Below are positions 62,380 to 64,000 of a DNA stretch of 64,000 nucleotides, piece after piece. The notes beneath the pieces were generated by a model that was given only the letters and a program-made list of their open reading frames with translations, searched no databases and was not told the DNA's origin. A program made the translations under genes and the position numbers. Positions within the stretch are counted from its first letter, which is position 1, and every line of letters starts with the position of its first letter. This DNA is from Minisyncoccota bacterium (GTDB taxonomy: Bacteria; Patescibacteria; Microgenomatia; UBA1400; PJMF01), in contig JAAYYE010000012.1 in assembly GCA_012515515.1 (NCBI GenBank), forward strand, positions 74,408 through 138,407, written 5' to 3'.

Positions 62380-63486
62380 ATGATTAAACCTGACCTTATT
62401 CTTGATGAATATAGAAGTAGCATCGCACAATATTTAACTCATTTTTTAGCCCAAAAGAAGAAGTCTTTTGCCAAAATTAGCCTAGACGATGATGTTTTTA
62501 ACACTATCAAAAATTTTGCCTTACGAGGGAAAATGACTCGAGCCCACTTATTAATTCTGACTTATCAAGCATTTGGCAAAAAAGTTGACAAGAAAACCTT
62601 AAAAAACTGGCTTTTGCCACTCGCCAGTGCTATAGAGTTGATCCAGGCTGGTTTACTAATTCACGATGATATTATTGACCAAGACCAACAGCGTCGAGGT
62701 CAAGACTCAATTTGGCAATACTACACTTTACAAAAACAAGCAGCTGACCAACACTACGGAAAAAGTCAAGCTATTTGCCTAGGAAACTTGTGTTTTTTTC
62801 TTGCGAATCAACTAGTTAATGAGGGCGTGGTGAATTGGCAAGCGATGAATAATTCAAAAAAAACTGCAGCGCTTGATTCTGTATCCATAAAAATTCAAGA
62901 ATTAATTAATCGGGAAATTAGCCAAGTGATTATGGCAGAAATGCTTGATGTGCAATTGGCTGCCGAAGATAAAGTGCCTTCACTACAACAAATTACTGAA
63001 ATGAATCTTTATAAAACCGCTAGATATAGTTTTTCACTACCTTTCATGCTGGCTGCTTATGTTGCGAGACAAAGCCAAACAAGCATCGAGCAAGTAAGCA
63101 AGATCGGCGAAAAACTTGGTTTAATTTTTCAAATTCAGGATGATTATTTGGGAATTTTTGGAGATGAAAAAATTACTGGTAAACCAATCCTTTCTGATGT
63201 TAGAGAAGGAAAAAAAACAATTTTTTATTATTATTTAGTGAAAAGTAAAAAGTTGAACGCTCATGACAAGAAACTATTAGACCGCTGTTTTGGCGCAACT
63301 TCTATCAATAAAAAAGATGGGGTGGCGATGCAAGCAATGTTTCAAGTTCACGCCCTTAATCAAGTGACGAGCTTGCTTAATCAGCTAAAGCAAGAAGCTA
63401 TCAAAGAAATTGAACAATTGGAAAATCAAGACTTACAAATATTCCTAACAAAGCTTTTAAACACGCTCCAGCACCGGCAAAAGTGA
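62380..63486 (+). CDS. Polyprenyl (geranylgeranyl/farnesyl-type) diphosphate synthase
   Basis: Adds isopentenyl diphosphate to an allylic diphosphate. 368 residues from ATG 62380. GKMTRAHLLIL, SAIELIQAGLLIHDDIIDQDQQRRG with the first DDxxD near residue 96, and the second Asp motif LIFQIQDDYLGIFGD near 253 followed by GKPILSDVREGKKT. An insertion around residues 170-200 gives above-normal length. Chain length cannot be set from sequence alone. TATGAT ends exactly 7 bases before the ATG with no ribosome binding site, and the in-frame ATG at 62353 lies inside the palindrome, so 62380 is preferred. Confidence 0.9.
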   Translation: MIKPDLILDEYRSSIAQYLTHFLAQKKKSFAKISLDDDVFNTIKNFALRGKMTRAHLLILTYQAFGKKVDKKTLKNWLLPLASAIELIQAGLLIHDDIIDQDQQRRGQDSIWQYYTLQKQAADQHYGKSQAICLGNLCFFLANQLVNEGVVNWQAMNNSKKTAALDSVSIKIQELINREISQVIMAEMLDVQLAAEDKVPSLQQITEMNLYKTARYSFSLPFMLAAYVARQSQTSIEQVSKIGEKLGLIFQIQDDYLGIFGDEKITGKPILSDVREGKKTIFYYYLVKSKKLNAHDKKLLDRCFGATSINKKDGVAMQAMFQVHALNQVTSLLNQLKQEAIKEIEQLENQDLQIFLTKLLNTLQHRQK

Positions 63487-63495
63487 TAAAAACGG

Positions 63496-64000
63496 TCAGA
63501 TCTTTGGATCCTGATGCTCTTTAACCAGCAAGGTTAACAAAACCCCAACGGCCGCAATCACAAATAGACTTATCCAGGCTTCACCAAAAAAATAGAATAA
63601 GAAAAACACTACAGACCAAAACGCAACCGCAGCGGCACTAGTGATCATCTGGCGATAAGTAAAATAGGATAAGCCCTCACGCCCCTTGCCTCTCACCACC
63701 CAAACACGATCAAAAAACAGCCAGTGAAAACTAGATGTAATACGATCAAAAGTGTTGACCAGCACTACTGACCAAAAACCAGTGATAAAACTTCTAATGA
63801 TCCAAAAAAAAGATAAAACTCCAGCAGAAACCACAAAGGGTTTACGACTCTTGTGCTTATCAATAACATTGCCCACCCCATAACTGATAATCATCGCTAA
63901 TAATAAAGACGAGCTATACAAAAGACCAACCTTCGTGCTGGTGCCTAATAATATAAAAATATAGAGTGGCCACAATAACAACATGCCATTGTTAAAATAA
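63496..64000 (-). CDS. MFS-like transporter, C-terminal part; N-terminus beyond the window
   Basis: The frame is open from 63496 to the right edge (at least 167 residues) with no stop upstream of ATG 63984, so the gene surely starts outside. About five hydrophobic segments with the inter-helix motif GNVIDKHKSRKP, close to the MFS loop D-[KR]-x-[GR]-R-[KR]. VVRGKGREGLSYF lies between helices. The substrate is unknown. Convergent with the prenyl synthase gene, 9 bases apart. Confidence 0.65.
   Translation of the reverse strand, partial: YFNNGMLLLWPLYIFILLGTSTKVGLLYSSSLLLAMIISYGVGNVIDKHKSRKPFVVSAGVLSFFWIIRSFITGFWSVVLVNTFDRITSSFHWLFFDRVWVVRGKGREGLSYFTYRQMITSAAAVAFWSVVFFLFYFFGEAWISLFVIAAVGVLLTLLVKEHQDPKI

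Noticed and set aside
51862..63486. Recoding of TGA (as in Gracilibacteria/Absconditabacteria)
   Set aside because: yhhQ and the prenyl synthase gene end at TGA at expected protein lengths, and no gene is interrupted by in-frame TGA.

Overview
The window looks like chromosome from a member of the Candidate Phyla Radiation (Patescibacteria), most likely the Microgenomates side, though I cannot place it more exactly. The grounds are low GC, genes packed tightly on both strands, an adenosylcobalamin-type ribonucleotide reductase with NrdR, an archaeal-type CMP kinase and an isopentenyl phosphate kinase, DUF5667 and DUF4330 proteins, PilN/PilO-like pilus proteins, proline/threonine-rich surface proteins, few Shine-Dalgarno sites, and standard stop codons with TGA in use. 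No transposase, integrase or CRISPR array was seen. No gene-free stretch exceeds about 300 bases once the rRNA and tRNA genes are counted.

Layout. 1-4.5 kb (minus): nrdR-nrdJ behind two NrdR boxes, a DUF5667 protein, a CPBP-like membrane protein, CMP kinase and a HEPN RNase-like protein. 4.5-8.3 kb (plus): a class A penicillin-binding protein and a GH18-like hydrolase. 8.3-13.9 kb (minus): murJ, pilN, pilO, a small acidic membrane protein and a large surface protein. 14-17.9 kb: rpsT and lepA, a SurA-like chaperone, and a bPH2 membrane protein with a tiny partner. 17.9-21.4 kb (minus): a tRNA-Ala, 23S, 5S transcription unit with no 16S gene. 21.4-30.8 kb: a TraG/VirD4-like ATPase, DUF192 and NagZ-like proteins, several unknowns including a 50-residue ORF, rpsA, and pgk reading the other way.

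30.8-57.2 kb is a surface-glycan locus, visibly richer in A and T than what precedes it. It holds two O-antigen ligase/polymerase-like proteins, at least eight glycosyltransferases, a priming sugar transferase, an ABC polysaccharide exporter (Wzm/Wzt), a DegT aminotransferase with a cupin partner, two radical SAM proteins, two methyltransferases, a PLP decarboxylase, a beta-propeller/glycoside hydrolase fusion, a QueC-like enzyme fused by overlap to the exporter operon, and a YhhQ-type queuosine-precursor transporter. 57.2-60.5 kb carries surface or membrane-anchored proteins and a tRNA-Ile with anticodon UAU. 60.6-63.5 kb is an isoprenoid locus: isopentenyl phosphate kinase, a zinc-ribbon/Nudix-like protein, and a prenyl diphosphate synthase behind a large palindrome. 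The end of a transporter runs off the right edge.

A recurring signal is a -10 element exactly 6-8 nt before the start codon with no ribosome binding site, at about ten genes on both strands. This suggests that leaderless mRNAs are common here. Together the genes cover envelope building (PBP, MurJ, glycan assembly and export, polyprenyl carrier), translation, and nucleotide supply.
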